This document shows, piece after piece, positions 37,029 through 44,735 of a DNA stretch of 64,000 nt. The notes under the pieces are model-generated. The model worked only from the letters and a program-made list of their open reading frames with translations. It was not told the origin of the DNA and did no database searches. The position numbers and the translations under genes are program-made. This stretch comes from Chryseobacterium sp. JJR-5R. GTDB taxonomy: Bacteria; Bacteroidota; Bacteroidia; Flavobacteriales; Weeksellaceae. Location: the NCBI RefSeq assembly GCF_034047335.1, contig NZ_CP139137.1, forward strand, positions 2,790,001 through 2,854,000. The letters run 5' to 3'. How positions within the stretch are numbered: the stretch's first letter is position 1; each line of letters opens with the position of its first letter.

Positions 37029-37598
37029 TTATTTCCAGTAACTCCAGCTGGCTCCGTCATAAACGGCAACCGAATTGCTTACCGTATCATAACACATCAT
37101 TCCGGGATAAGGGCTTTTCACTGTGGTATGCGGGTTTTTAATATGTGGCAGCACCAGGCTTTTGTCTGCAGATTCCAGCACCAGAATCCCTTTTGCACTG
37201 CTGGCTGCAGAACCGATGATTATTCCGTTTCCTGTTTCGGTTCCGGAAACCGGAATAACGGAAGCCGCATTTCCCTCATCCGTCATATTGATCCAGCGGC
37301 CGTTTTCGAACATCATTGCGGTACGGCTCTGCTTGCTGTAAAGAAAAGTACCGTTCTGAGGATGATTTGTGGATGGGCTTACAGCAGAAAAAACCGGAGA
37401 AGATGTTACCGCAGGAAGAATGATTCCGCGGAAATTTCCCGTATCCGTATCTGTAGGAAGCCCGGTTGAAGTCATGCCTCCGAATTCCAGAAGCGAACTG
37501 TTCCCGGAAACCGTCGTTTTCCCTATAGCAACTTGTGCGATTAACGCATGAGCAGCAGCCAGTATTAAAAATAAACTGTATATTTTTATCTTTTTCAT
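37029..37598 (-). CDS. Secreted hypothetical protein with C-terminal YDGxxW motif
   Basis: A 189-residue protein with signal peptide (MKKIKIYSLFLILAAAHALIAQ). The mature part begins VAIGKTTVSGNSSLLEF and contains two related segments, NGTFLYSKQSRTAMMFENGRWINM and GMMCYDTVSNSVAVYDGASWSYWK, each a short beta-repeat ending in Trp. This pattern recurs in the larger neighbour upstream (LIYDREAQCIKLYNGSTWH). It forms an operon with that gene (26-bp gap). No catalytic motif; a surface or extracellular role is inferred from the signal peptide. Confidence 0.65.
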   Translation of the reverse strand: MKKIKIYSLFLILAAAHALIAQVAIGKTTVSGNSSLLEFGGMTSTGLPTDTDTGNFRGIILPAVTSSPVFSAVSPSTNHPQNGTFLYSKQSRTAMMFENGRWINMTDEGNAASVIPVSGTETGNGIIIGSAASSAKGILVLESADKSLVLPHIKNPHTTVKSPYPGMMCYDTVSNSVAVYDGASWSYWK

Positions 37599-37624
37599 TT
37601 TTCTTAAATTTTACTTTAATTAAT

Positions 37625-39427
37625 TCAATCGTTACAGGTACGTTTAATGCAGTGCCAGGTGCTTCCGTTGTACAGTTTGATACACTGGGCTTCACGGTCA
37701 TAAATTAACATTCCTTTCACCGGGCTGGTAACCGCTGCTGAATTGGCCACACGGGTAATGACCATGCCGCTCGTAGGAGAATCCAGAGCCAGGAAGCCGT
37801 TCGGCACACCGCCATCCGCAATGCCCGGGCCTTTCGGCCAGGTTTTGTAACGGCCGGACAAAGTAGAAATTCCTATGTCTGCGTAGCCGTCCGGCACACC
37901 ACCTATCCCCGGTTTTGTACAGTAATCCACAGCGATATTAACAGTGGCTGCATTGCTGGTGAGCCCTGCCTGGTCCCGGATGGTATAATTTACCGAAGAT
38001 GCGGTATTGAAAAAATTCATAGCCGGAGAGAAAGTCAAAACCCCCAGGTTATCCACGTTCCATGTTCCCTGGCCTGTGATGCTGAATCCTTTTACCAATC
38101 CGTTTGAAGAGGTAACCGAGGAAGCATTGGACGGAGGGATCAGATTAATGGAAGACAGGACTAAAGAGCCTGAATTCGGATCTGAGTCATTGGTTGTAAT
38201 ATTGTGGCTTTTGGAGGTATTCTTTGCTACAGAAATGTTATCATTACCGGCTACCGGAGGCTGGTTGATGCCGAAATTGTTTCCTGTAGAAGTACTGTTG
38301 CTGAGGGATACATTCAGGCTGTTAACCGCTGATCCGGAACTGTTGCCTACTACGGTAAACCCTGAAGGCACGGTAATATCTACCCTGTAAGGCCCCTGAT
38401 GGGTATTAGTATTGATGTTATCAAAAAAATAGAAGCCTGCTGTATTGGTAACCGTACTGCGGATCTCCGAATTATTGCTGAACAGTTTTACCGTCACACC
38501 GCTCATCCCGTTTCCGTCCGGCACGCCTGCATTGTTATCATTAAAAACGCTTCCCGTAATGCTGGCCGCAAACGTTATCGACTCCTTGTTATAAGCTCCG
38601 ATAAATGCAAGATCAGAGGTTCCGGAAAATGCCTGGATCAGCTTAACGGCCTGACCGTAATTGGCTGTAGTAATCCCAAATTCTGACCAGTCCGCTGCTA
38701 AAACCCTTACATCCCTTTCGCAGCCGCTGGAAACACCTGCATTATAGGACGGCGGGTTGGTATTGGCATTATAGAATTTCCAGCAGGCCTTTCCGATGCT
38801 CTGTACACTGTTGAACGCTACGGAATATACGCTTCCTATCATATTGCCACTGACATCCTCAAAGTGGTACGTGTCATTGGCTCCGGAAGGTGCGCCCATC
38901 TGTGTAAATATGAGATCCGGCACGCCGTCCCCGATGGAAGCCGGTACGATACCCATGGTATTCAGGCTTATGCTGGAACCCTGGGGAATGTTAAAAATAG
39001 CAGATCCCAGGCCCAGGCCGTTGATGCCGTCTGAAAGGTATTCCGTTAAATTGTTTGTCACCGGTATTGGGCTTGCGTTGCCGTTGCCCCCGAAAAGCTG
39101 CCCGACACCGATGAAAGTACTGTTTCCCGGAGCAGGAATATTATAAATAGGTAAGGAAATGAATGTTCCGGGCTGGAAAATCACTCCCGCAGTATTCAGG
39201 GCACCGTTATTCACTCCTGTACTGTAGGTAACGGCAGAAAATGCCGTCCCTGCCCCGTCCGCGTCCCACCTGAAAGCCAGCAGATTATGGCTGTTGTTGG
39301 GCTGAACGGTACTTGAGCTGTCCCAGAAGCCCCCAAAGTCAGAATAGATTCTAGAAACTGCGTGCTGGGCATGGAAATTGAGAGATACGGAAAGAATCCC
39401 CAATGCAATTAATTTTTTAATGGTCAT
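37625..39427 (-). CDS. Secreted SdrD-B-like domain surface protein
   Basis: A 600-residue exported protein. Signal peptide (MTIKKLIALGILSVSLNFHAQ), an N-terminal region of about 260 residues of unknown fold (YSDFGGFWDSSSTVQPNNSH), a SdrD-B/CNA-B-like domain near 286-375 (SVFNDNNAGVPDGNGMSGVT then AGFYFFDNINTNTHQG), a cadherin/Ig-like segment (PPVAGNDNISVAKNTSKSHN to TVNIAVDYC), and a C-terminal segment GMLIYDREAQCIKLYNGSTW ending CIKRTCND. No T9SS type A sorting domain is seen, but the N-terminal signal shows export. Likely a cell-surface adhesin-like or matrix protein. Promoter at 39453-39479. Confidence 0.78.
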   Translation of the reverse strand: MTIKKLIALGILSVSLNFHAQHAVSRIYSDFGGFWDSSSTVQPNNSHNLLAFRWDADGAGTAFSAVTYSTGVNNGALNTAGVIFQPGTFISLPIYNIPAPGNSTFIGVGQLFGGNGNASPIPVTNNLTEYLSDGINGLGLGSAIFNIPQGSSISLNTMGIVPASIGDGVPDLIFTQMGAPSGANDTYHFEDVSGNMIGSVYSVAFNSVQSIGKACWKFYNANTNPPSYNAGVSSGCERDVRVLAADWSEFGITTANYGQAVKLIQAFSGTSDLAFIGAYNKESITFAASITGSVFNDNNAGVPDGNGMSGVTVKLFSNNSEIRSTVTNTAGFYFFDNINTNTHQGPYRVDITVPSGFTVVGNSSGSAVNSLNVSLSNSTSTGNNFGINQPPVAGNDNISVAKNTSKSHNITTNDSDPNSGSLVLSSINLIPPSNASSVTSSNGLVKGFSITGQGTWNVDNLGVLTFSPAMNFFNTASSVNYTIRDQAGLTSNAATVNIAVDYCTKPGIGGVPDGYADIGISTLSGRYKTWPKGPGIADGGVPNGFLALDSPTSGMVITRVANSAAVTSPVKGMLIYDREAQCIKLYNGSTWHCIKRTCND

Positions 39428-39452
39428 TTAATCAGTTCTTTATAAGAGGCTG

Positions 39453-39479
39453 CAAAATTAAAAAAATATACGGGTCAAA
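39453..39479 (-). promoter_or_regulatory. Possible Bacteroidota promoter (TTTG-N15-TAATTTTG)
   Basis: The minus strand reads TTTG, 15 bp, then TAATTTTG (an exact TAnnTTTG match), 25 bp before the surface-protein start. The spacer is shorter than the usual 17-23 bp. Confidence 0.4.
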
Positions 39480-39849
39480 TTGACGAACCATTATGAATAT
39501 TTCAATTTTGTGGTATGTTAAAATTTTAAAAAGTAGAGTTATAACATATAAAAAACAATAAATCAATCAGTTATAAATATAAATTTAAAACAAATTTTAT
39601 CAGATATACCTGGAGTTTACTGCCCCGGCAAAGTGAAAATTCACCATATTTACTATATCAAAAAGGAAAGGCTTACGGTTATTTGAGCATCCTGCATACT
39701 ATTAAGGAGTGCAGTTGAAGATGAATCCTGATGGAATAAATATTCAGGATATCAGATATTTAATAAAAATCCCGGACAGACTGAAATCTGAATGCGTGAT
39801 ATTATCGTATATCCTTTTAAGAAAATGAAAACTTCCTAAAGCAATCATC

Positions 39850-40071
39850 ATGACATTTCCCAAAGATGACCTCACTCCTATCATTTCTGCTGAGATAAAG
39901 GAGTTTTATGGTATTACCCTTCCTCAGCATACCGAAGAAAGGGAAATTGTCTATCCTTTATCAACATTCTTTTGGGGAATATTCCGGACGAAACTTCATG
40001 TGAACTTTTTATATGGTAAAGCAGTAAATTACAGTACGCATTTCTACTGCTTTAAATTCCGTATCAGATAG
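39850..40071 (+). CDS. Doubtful 73-aa ORF
   Basis: A short frame from ATG (MTFPKDDLTPIISAEIKEFY) to TAG. It has no recognised domain and no clear ribosome binding site. The first 24 residues look protein-like and the rest looks random, which would fit a fragment truncated by a frameshift. It may be noise. Confidence 0.2.
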   Translation: MTFPKDDLTPIISAEIKEFYGITLPQHTEEREIVYPLSTFFWGIFRTKLHVNFLYGKAVNYSTHFYCFKFRIR

Positions 40072-40598
40072 ACAGACAGAAGGGCTGTTGCATGTGTTGT
40101 AATTGACCTTTGGGAGCGCTCCGGAGACAGCTGCCTTTACTAGTTAATTTTAATCCTGAAATCAGAGAACAGCATGACCGGATACTTAACACTGAACACT
40201 GAATAGTTCCATTAAAATCAATGACATTAAATTATATGGTTTAACGTGCCTAAAGCATTTGATTATAGCTGTGCTTTTGGATAGATTATCCCGCATCTCC
40301 GTACAAAATCATCTTGCATACCGGTATTGTGGATATAAATATCAATACCTGGCTGTTTATTCACCAGTCCCTATGATAATGATGAGCTGTTTTTATAGGA
40401 ATAAGAGCGATTTAGAGTGAAAAACACCCTATTTTACTTAAAAAACCATTCAATATTTTATATCTATATAGTAAGAGCCTTTATTCTTTACCTTTATAAT
40501 CTACAGATTATCAACCCGGTATTATTTTTTCATAAAGGTGAATTAAACACCAATTACTTTAATAGATAAAGTATATCAAAAAAGTGGAGTTATTTGTG

Positions 40599-40683
40599 TA
40601 TATTTGCAACTGATTCTCATGTTTAATTTGAGTTTTCATGGTTATTAGTTTTTATCCTCGGGACATCCCGGGGATTTTTTGTT
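40599..40683 (+). ncRNA. Candidate short transcript (promoter-leader-terminator unit)
   Basis: An exact -7 box TATATTTG (40599-40606) is followed about 50 bp later by a strong terminator. Between them a possible 9-codon ORF begins at 40619 (MFNLSFHGY, stop TAG). No gene follows on this strand for more than 3 kb. A standard -33 element is missing. It could be a small RNA or a decayed attenuator. Confidence 0.35.
40654..40680 (+). terminator. Rho-independent terminator
   Basis: ATCCTCGGG-acat-CCCGGGGAT followed by six T; one G-T pair. Directional for the plus strand only. Confidence 0.75.
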
Positions 40684-40907
40684 TTGTATAAAGGACTGTT
40701 TTTTTTAAGGTTTATTGTAAAGCAATGCAGACTAAAACATATCTGATATTTAGCAAATTTAATAATAAACAGTTGAATAAATGTCTATTCATATCTCATA
40801 CTGATTTCCTTAAATTTGTTATGTTCAAAATGAAATATAATAAAGAATTCATAATTTTCATAAGTAGTTTTATTGCTGCCGTTAAAAACCGTAAAATGTG
40901 ATTCTTC

Positions 40908-40917
40908 TGTCCTGTCC
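40908..40917 (-). repeat. 5-bp tandem duplication (GGACA x2) causing frameshift
   Basis: Two adjacent copies of TGTCC on the plus strand. Deleting one restores a plausible reading frame in the orphan tip. Confidence 0.6.
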
Positions 40918-41045
40918 AGTTTTTACCTTCTATTCTTGTTATAGATTTATCCATTTGCAAATTTCTATGAACACTCCACCCTGAAGCTGAACGTACAACC
41001 GTATATCCATATACTTGCACACTTCTTGGATCGCCAGGGCCTATT

Positions 41046-41338
41046 GGCTCTCTTCCATCTGGGTCCACAAAATTAACCGGATTATCAAATGTATAAACAT
41101 ACGGGCTCCAGCTCGGCATTTTCTCAGCTAGAGGATCTACCCCATACCACTGGCTCCACTTAGGATTGTAATACCTTGCTCCGTAATAATAGAATCCGGT
41201 TTCGGCATCAAGTTCCTTGGCGTTGAACTTATAGGGATTATCATAAGTTCCGGTCATCTGCTCTGCCATGGTTTCCCCGAACGGTAAATTTATGAAAAAC
41301 CGGGTGGTTTCACCATTGATATCCGTAACAAATGTTGC
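41046..41338 (-). repeat. Rhs core repeat, copy 5 (tip D)
   Basis: About 293 bp encoding ATFVTDINGETT through the DPDGREP core end. Same orientation and boundaries as the core of the 3430-aa protein, starting (minus strand) at GCAACA. Confidence 0.85.
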
Positions 41339-41464
41339 GATTATCAGGTATCTATCTAAATGAAATATAATCTGATTTAGATTATCACTTACTAAGATTT
41401 CACGTAAAAACACTCTAAATAAAAGCCAAATTCGAATTTTTTGCGAGGAGCTTGGGTTTATATA

Positions 41465-41977
41465 TCATTCTTTTAAATACCAATTTCCTTTATACTGTTT
41501 ATAGGGATATCCCTTTATAACTCTTTCCTTATTTGGTAATTTATAAAATTTAATTAATAAAGCAGGGGAATTAATGTCAAAAGGATTTATAAATACATTA
41601 TGATCTTCATCAACTGATAATAGAGCAAAATCATATTTACGAAAATTAGTTATTAACTTTTCGATTTCCTTATTGCTAAAATAGTCAGGAATTTTTGTTT
41701 TTTTTAATATTGAATTATTTATTAAAATTATTTTGTCCGTAATTTCATCATATTCAATAAAATAAAGAGGTTTATTACCATCTGAATCCCCTAACATATA
41801 TGTTGTTTCTGAACTGTTTTTTTGTCTAATAGCAATAAAAGATCCTTTGAAAACAGAGAAATCAGTATCGTCATATTTGGATATAACAGAATCTATATCT
41901 TGTGTTCTTGAGTTTTGACAAGAATAAAAAACAACAAAACTCAAAAAAAATATTATTTTGAAAATTTTATGGTGCAT
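41465..41977 (-). CDS. Candidate immunity lipoprotein for tip C
   Basis: A 170-residue AT-rich gene overlapping the end of toxin tip C by 11 nt. Its N-terminus (MHHKIFKIIFFLSFVVFYSC) is a lipoprotein signal with Cys20 as the lipidation site, so it is probably held in the envelope. The mature part has no known domain (FSVFKGSFIAIRQKNSSETT; NSPALLIKFYKLPNKERVIK). Position, size and overlap are typical of immunity proteins; the pairing is inference. Confidence 0.6.
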   Translation of the reverse strand: MHHKIFKIIFFLSFVVFYSCQNSRTQDIDSVISKYDDTDFSVFKGSFIAIRQKNSSETTYMLGDSDGNKPLYFIEYDEITDKIILINNSILKKTKIPDYFSNKEIEKLITNFRKYDFALLSVDEDHNVFINPFDINSPALLIKFYKLPNKERVIKGYPYKQYKGNWYLKE

Positions 41978-42848
41978 TTTTATTTTTATTTTGTTGTTGA
42001 ATAGCCTTCTCTAAAATTGCTCTAAAGTTATTTCTACTAGAATAATTAGCACCTTTGATAATAGACCTTTGATCGTCTTTAGAATCCCATTGAGCTTTAT
42101 ATCCATTACTCTTGGAATTAATTAAACTATTGGCATGTCCAGCCATTTGCAGTGTTGAATAATCAAAACCCAGTGTATAACCAGAAGCAGCCCATAAATA
42201 ATTTCCAAAATTCATATGATTCTGAGCTGTGTCGTCTCCTTCTGGAATAAATAACATTGGGGAAGGTTTTGTCAGAGGACTGAAACTTGCACCTTCTGAA
42301 ATAAATTCTGATGGTATGACAGAATAAGAATAATCAAATTTTTGTCCACCTTTACTTTCTTTATAAAAATTTGACCAATTATTTTTGTTATCAGGATCAA
42401 ACGCTCCTTGTTGGTTCAGCATACTCTTAATTTGATTTTTGCCTACAAAAATAACTTTATTAATTGTACCGCTTCTAATATCTTTTGTGTCATTTACCGG
42501 ATCTGAAAATTGATAATTTTGCCTCGCCCCTGTTTTTGAATTTTCAATTACTAATCTATCAGGTTGATTATTTTTATCTATCCTTACAAACTTTCCGCGC
42601 TGATTAAATATAAAATCATCCTTCGGTTCTCTTCCATCAGGATCGATAAATCTAATAGGATTATCAAATGTATAAACATAAGGACTCCAGCTTGGCATCT
42701 TCTCCGCCAGCGGATCTACCCCATACCACTGGCTCCACTTAGGATTGTAATACCTTGCTCCGTAATAATAGAATCCGGTTTCGGCATCAATTTCCTTAGC
42801 GTTGAACTTATAGGGATTATCATAAGCTACGGTCATCTGTTCTGCCAT
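41967..42848 (-). CDS. Orphan Rhs tip C (possible type-44 polymorphic toxin)
   Basis: A 293-residue frame that opens inside the conserved core (MAEQMTVAYDNPYKFNAKEI) and ends the core at DPDGREP, then has a 215-residue variable tip. The last 90 residues (AQNHMNFGNYLWAASGYTLG, FDYSTLQMAGHANSLINS, then QRSIIKGANYSSRNNF) resemble the Ntox44 (polymorphic toxin type 44) pattern of N-x-x-Y-G-x-x-G-x-x-x-G-F, A-G and I-x-x-G. Upstream of the ATG the core homology continues to 42916 without a start of its own, so expression would need recombination onto the long Rhs body. The terminator at 42931-42960 cuts it off from upstream transcription. Confidence 0.7.
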   Translation of the reverse strand: MAEQMTVAYDNPYKFNAKEIDAETGFYYYGARYYNPKWSQWYGVDPLAEKMPSWSPYVYTFDNPIRFIDPDGREPKDDFIFNQRGKFVRIDKNNQPDRLVIENSKTGARQNYQFSDPVNDTKDIRSGTINKVIFVGKNQIKSMLNQQGAFDPDNKNNWSNFYKESKGGQKFDYSYSVIPSEFISEGASFSPLTKPSPMLFIPEGDDTAQNHMNFGNYLWAASGYTLGFDYSTLQMAGHANSLINSKSNGYKAQWDSKDDQRSIIKGANYSSRNNFRAILEKAIQQQNKNKNAP

Positions 42849-42916
42849 GGTTTCCCCGAATGGTAAATTTAAGAAAAACTGGGTAGTTTCACCATTGATA
42901 TCCGTAACAAATGTTG
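42625..42916 (-). repeat. Rhs core repeat, copy 4 (tip C)
   Basis: 292 bp, same boundaries and orientation as the main Rhs core. The first bases on the minus strand are GCAACATTTGTTACGGATAT, identical to the main core copy. Confidence 0.85.
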
Positions 42917-42930
42917 CTGCACTATAAACT

Positions 42931-42960
42931 AAAAAATCCCGCCTTTTGGCGGGATTTTTT
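42931..42960. terminator. Perfect terminator separating cassettes B and C
   Basis: AAAAAATCCCGCC-tttt-GGCGGGATTTTTT, a perfect 13-bp stem with A- and T-tracts, only 5 bp after the stop of immunity gene B and just before the core repeat of tip C. Confidence 0.92.
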
Positions 42961-42965
42961 ATTAT

Positions 42966-43358
42966 TTATTCTAGAATCTTTTGATAACAATTTTCCCCTT
43001 CGTGATATCCAAAACAAAGTACAATATTTTTATTCTTTTTTTCAAAAAAAGTTGTATAAGTCATATCGATATCATTAACATCTTCGGGAAAAGCAATTAA
43101 ATCTTTATCTAAATTCAAATAAAAATCAGAAAACTTTATTGAAGCACCATCTAATTTATATTTAGAATTGTAATTCAACAATTTCTTCCCTTTTATATTG
43201 TAAATTACCCTATTATAAACCCCATCCTTGTTAATTGTTAGAGTGTCATATGTATTCTTGTATGATATGGGTGAATATTTTCCATATATATCTTCATTAC
43301 TAATATTTTGACACGAAAATAAAAAAGGTAATAAAATTAAACATATACTTTTTTTCAT
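42966..43358 (-). CDS. Candidate immunity lipoprotein for tip B
   Basis: A 130-residue lipoprotein candidate (MKKSICLILLPFLFSCQN; Cys16) 25 bp after toxin tip B. The mature part (IYGKYSPISYKNTYDTLTIN, DGVYNRVIYNIKGKKLLNYN) resembles a small lipocalin-like beta-barrel of the kind often annotated in Bacteroidota; that is a guess from the alternating pattern. It is probably the immunity partner, and a perfect terminator follows. Confidence 0.6.
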   Translation of the reverse strand: MKKSICLILLPFLFSCQNISNEDIYGKYSPISYKNTYDTLTINKDGVYNRVIYNIKGKKLLNYNSKYKLDGASIKFSDFYLNLDKDLIAFPEDVNDIDMTYTTFFEKKNKNIVLCFGYHEGENCYQKILE

Positions 43359-43383
43359 ATTTATTAAATTTAAGATGTTCGAT

Positions 43384-44385
43384 TTAAAATCTAGGTCTTG
43401 TTAATATAAATGGTGGTGTTATAGCTTGTTTAAAAACGTTCTTTGAGGTTGGGTTAATTACTTTTTTTTGAACTTCTGAATTGCTTTCAGTCCATATATA
43501 GGTCTGATATGTATTTCCAAAACTATTTACTTTCCCTTCAGTTCTTTCAAAGTTATTTACTGGTAATCTATAAAACAATGACTCTTGTGACTTAGAATCG
43601 GTCATTAAAAAAAGGGTTTCATCTCCTAATTTGTACCAAGATACATTTGATCTTCCCCACATCTGTTCATATCCATCAAAATTTGCGCTTAAAGGGTTAG
43701 CACTGAGGTAATCCATTTTTATAACCCCTTTCGAGTTTTTTGAATTTAACACATCTTTTCTTGCTAAAGAAGAATAAGGAGATGACGCTCTATCTAAAGA
43801 AGCAAAAGGACCATGATTAGAATCATTAAAATCGCTAAACAAACTACGAGTGGGTCCGTCTCCTCCAAAAAATTCACCTGTTATAGTATCCCATCCAACA
43901 TCTTTCCCTCTATGGGTATATCCTCTGATAATAGATTCTCCTCCTTTGATCGTATTTGATGCTCCGCTTTGTCGATTAACTACTTTAGTGTCTCCGTTTC
44001 CTTGATGGTGAAAATCTATTTTATTTCCACCTAAATTACTAATCATCTTGCCATTCTTATCATACTCATTAAATGGTTCTCTTCCATCAGGATCAGTATA
44101 TTTTACTGGATTATTGAACGTATAATTATAAGGCGACCAGCTCGGCATTTTCTCAGCCAGCGGATCTACCCCATACCACTGGCTCCATTTAGGATTGTAA
44201 TACCTTGCTCCGTAATAATAGAATCCGGTTTCGGCATCAATTTCCTTAGCGTTGAACTTATAGGGATTATCATAAGCTCCGGTCATCTGCTCTGCCATGG
44301 TTTCCCCGAACTGTAAATTTAAGAGAAACTGGATAGCTTGTACAATTTCATTGGTCATATAAGTTGCTGTTCCAAATAATCTCAC
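43384..44385 (-). CDS. Orphan Rhs tip B
   Basis: A 333-residue frame. The first 24 residues (MRLFGTATYMTNEIVQAIQF) are a diverged form of the core start (LGTATFVTDINGE in the main protein), then NLQFGETMAEQMTGAYDNPY to DPDGREP is near-identical core. The tip (about residue 106 on) begins FNEYDKNGKMISNLGGNKID and includes HHQGNGDTKV, DVGWDTITGEFFGGDGPTRS and a strand-rich C-terminal part (NVSWYKLGDETLFLMTDSKS). I do not recognise the domain. The diverged start was probably altered by the adjacent IS5 remnant. No signal peptide. Confidence 0.7.
   Translation of the reverse strand: MRLFGTATYMTNEIVQAIQFLLNLQFGETMAEQMTGAYDNPYKFNAKEIDAETGFYYYGARYYNPKWSQWYGVDPLAEKMPSWSPYNYTFNNPVKYTDPDGREPFNEYDKNGKMISNLGGNKIDFHHQGNGDTKVVNRQSGASNTIKGGESIIRGYTHRGKDVGWDTITGEFFGGDGPTRSLFSDFNDSNHGPFASLDRASSPYSSLARKDVLNSKNSKGVIKMDYLSANPLSANFDGYEQMWGRSNVSWYKLGDETLFLMTDSKSQESLFYRLPVNNFERTEGKVNSFGNTYQTYIWTESNSEVQKKVINPTSKNVFKQAITPPFILTRPRF
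44075..44366 (-). repeat. Rhs core repeat, copy 3 (tip B)
   Basis: Core repeat about 292 bp long. The last ~60 bp (toward 44366) are diverged from the other copies, next to the transposase remnant. Confidence 0.8.
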
Positions 44386-44606
44386 AAATGAACGAGCGAG
44401 ACGCTCGCACTAGCGGGGGAAATAACAGAAAGGAAAAAAAGTTTGAGCCTATTCAAAAAAGATGGATTGTTGAACGTACTTTTTCCTGGTTTGAAAATGA
44501 CAGGAGACTATGCAGGAATTACGAGCTCCTGATGGAAACTTCTGAAAATATGGTCAAATTATCTGCTATAAAATTATTATTGAATAAAATCTAGACAGGC
44601 TCTTAA
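44364..44606 (+). mobile_element. IS5-family transposase remnant
   Basis: The plus-strand frame (to 44594) carries the C-terminal end of an IS5-type (IS427/IS1031-like) DDE transposase: WIVERTFSWFENDRRLCRNY and ELLMETSENMVKLSAIKLLL. It includes the conserved E-R-x-F-x-W and R-R-L. All upstream parts of the transposase are missing. The right end TTAAGAGCCTGTCT (complement of 44593-44606) looks like a terminal inverted repeat. It lies between cassettes A and B and runs into the start of tip B. Confidence 0.75.
44393..44407. repeat. GC-rich palindrome
   Basis: CGAGCG-aga-CGCTCG, unusual in AT-rich surroundings, sits where the transposase remnant begins; possibly a former insertion or REP-like end. 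Confidence 0.4.
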
Positions 44607-44607
44607 A

Positions 44608-44640
44608 CAAACACGAGTAAAGAATCCTTACTCGTGTTGT
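44608..44640. terminator. Terminator after cassette A
   Basis: An AACACGAGTAA / TTACTCGTGTT stem of 11 bp with a 7-nt loop, about 95 bp downstream of immunity gene A. Confidence 0.65.
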
Positions 44641-44735
44641 TAATAATTCATTTTTAATGATTACTGAAATTCAATGAGTTAATTATTTAAAATCTATCAT
44701 CACTAAATTTTGATACATTACCAAAGAGCCGGAAA

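Larger units (their letters stand above)
39480..40795. other. Long gene-poor gap before the toxin-tip array
   Basis: About 1.3 kb at the left border of the Rhs locus. It contains one weak ORF (39850-40071) and a promoter-terminator pair that could make a short RNA (40599-40683). Otherwise nothing recognisable; probably decayed or horizontally inserted DNA. Confidence 0.5.
40785..41413 (-). pseudogene. Orphan Rhs tip D, frameshifted
   Basis: The open frame (205 codons, ending at 40796) holds the Rhs core (ATFVTDINGETTRFF through FVDPDGREP) and then a variable C-terminus starting IGPGDPRSVQVYGYTV. After KNWTGQ the translation turns into unlikely sequence. The DNA there carries GGACA twice in a row (40908-40917, complement); removing one copy restores KNWTEESHFTVFNGSNKTTY continuing to a stop at 40785. 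So this tip looks inactivated by a 5-nt tandem duplication. It has no signal peptide, no upstream Rhs body and no following immunity gene, and is the outermost cassette. Codons before the core (MFLREILVSDNLNQ) are not homologous to the main protein. Confidence 0.65.

Noticed and set aside
44364..44594. The plus-strand 76-codon frame as an intact gene
   Set aside because: It contains only the C-terminal end of a transposase; it is a remnant, not a functional gene.
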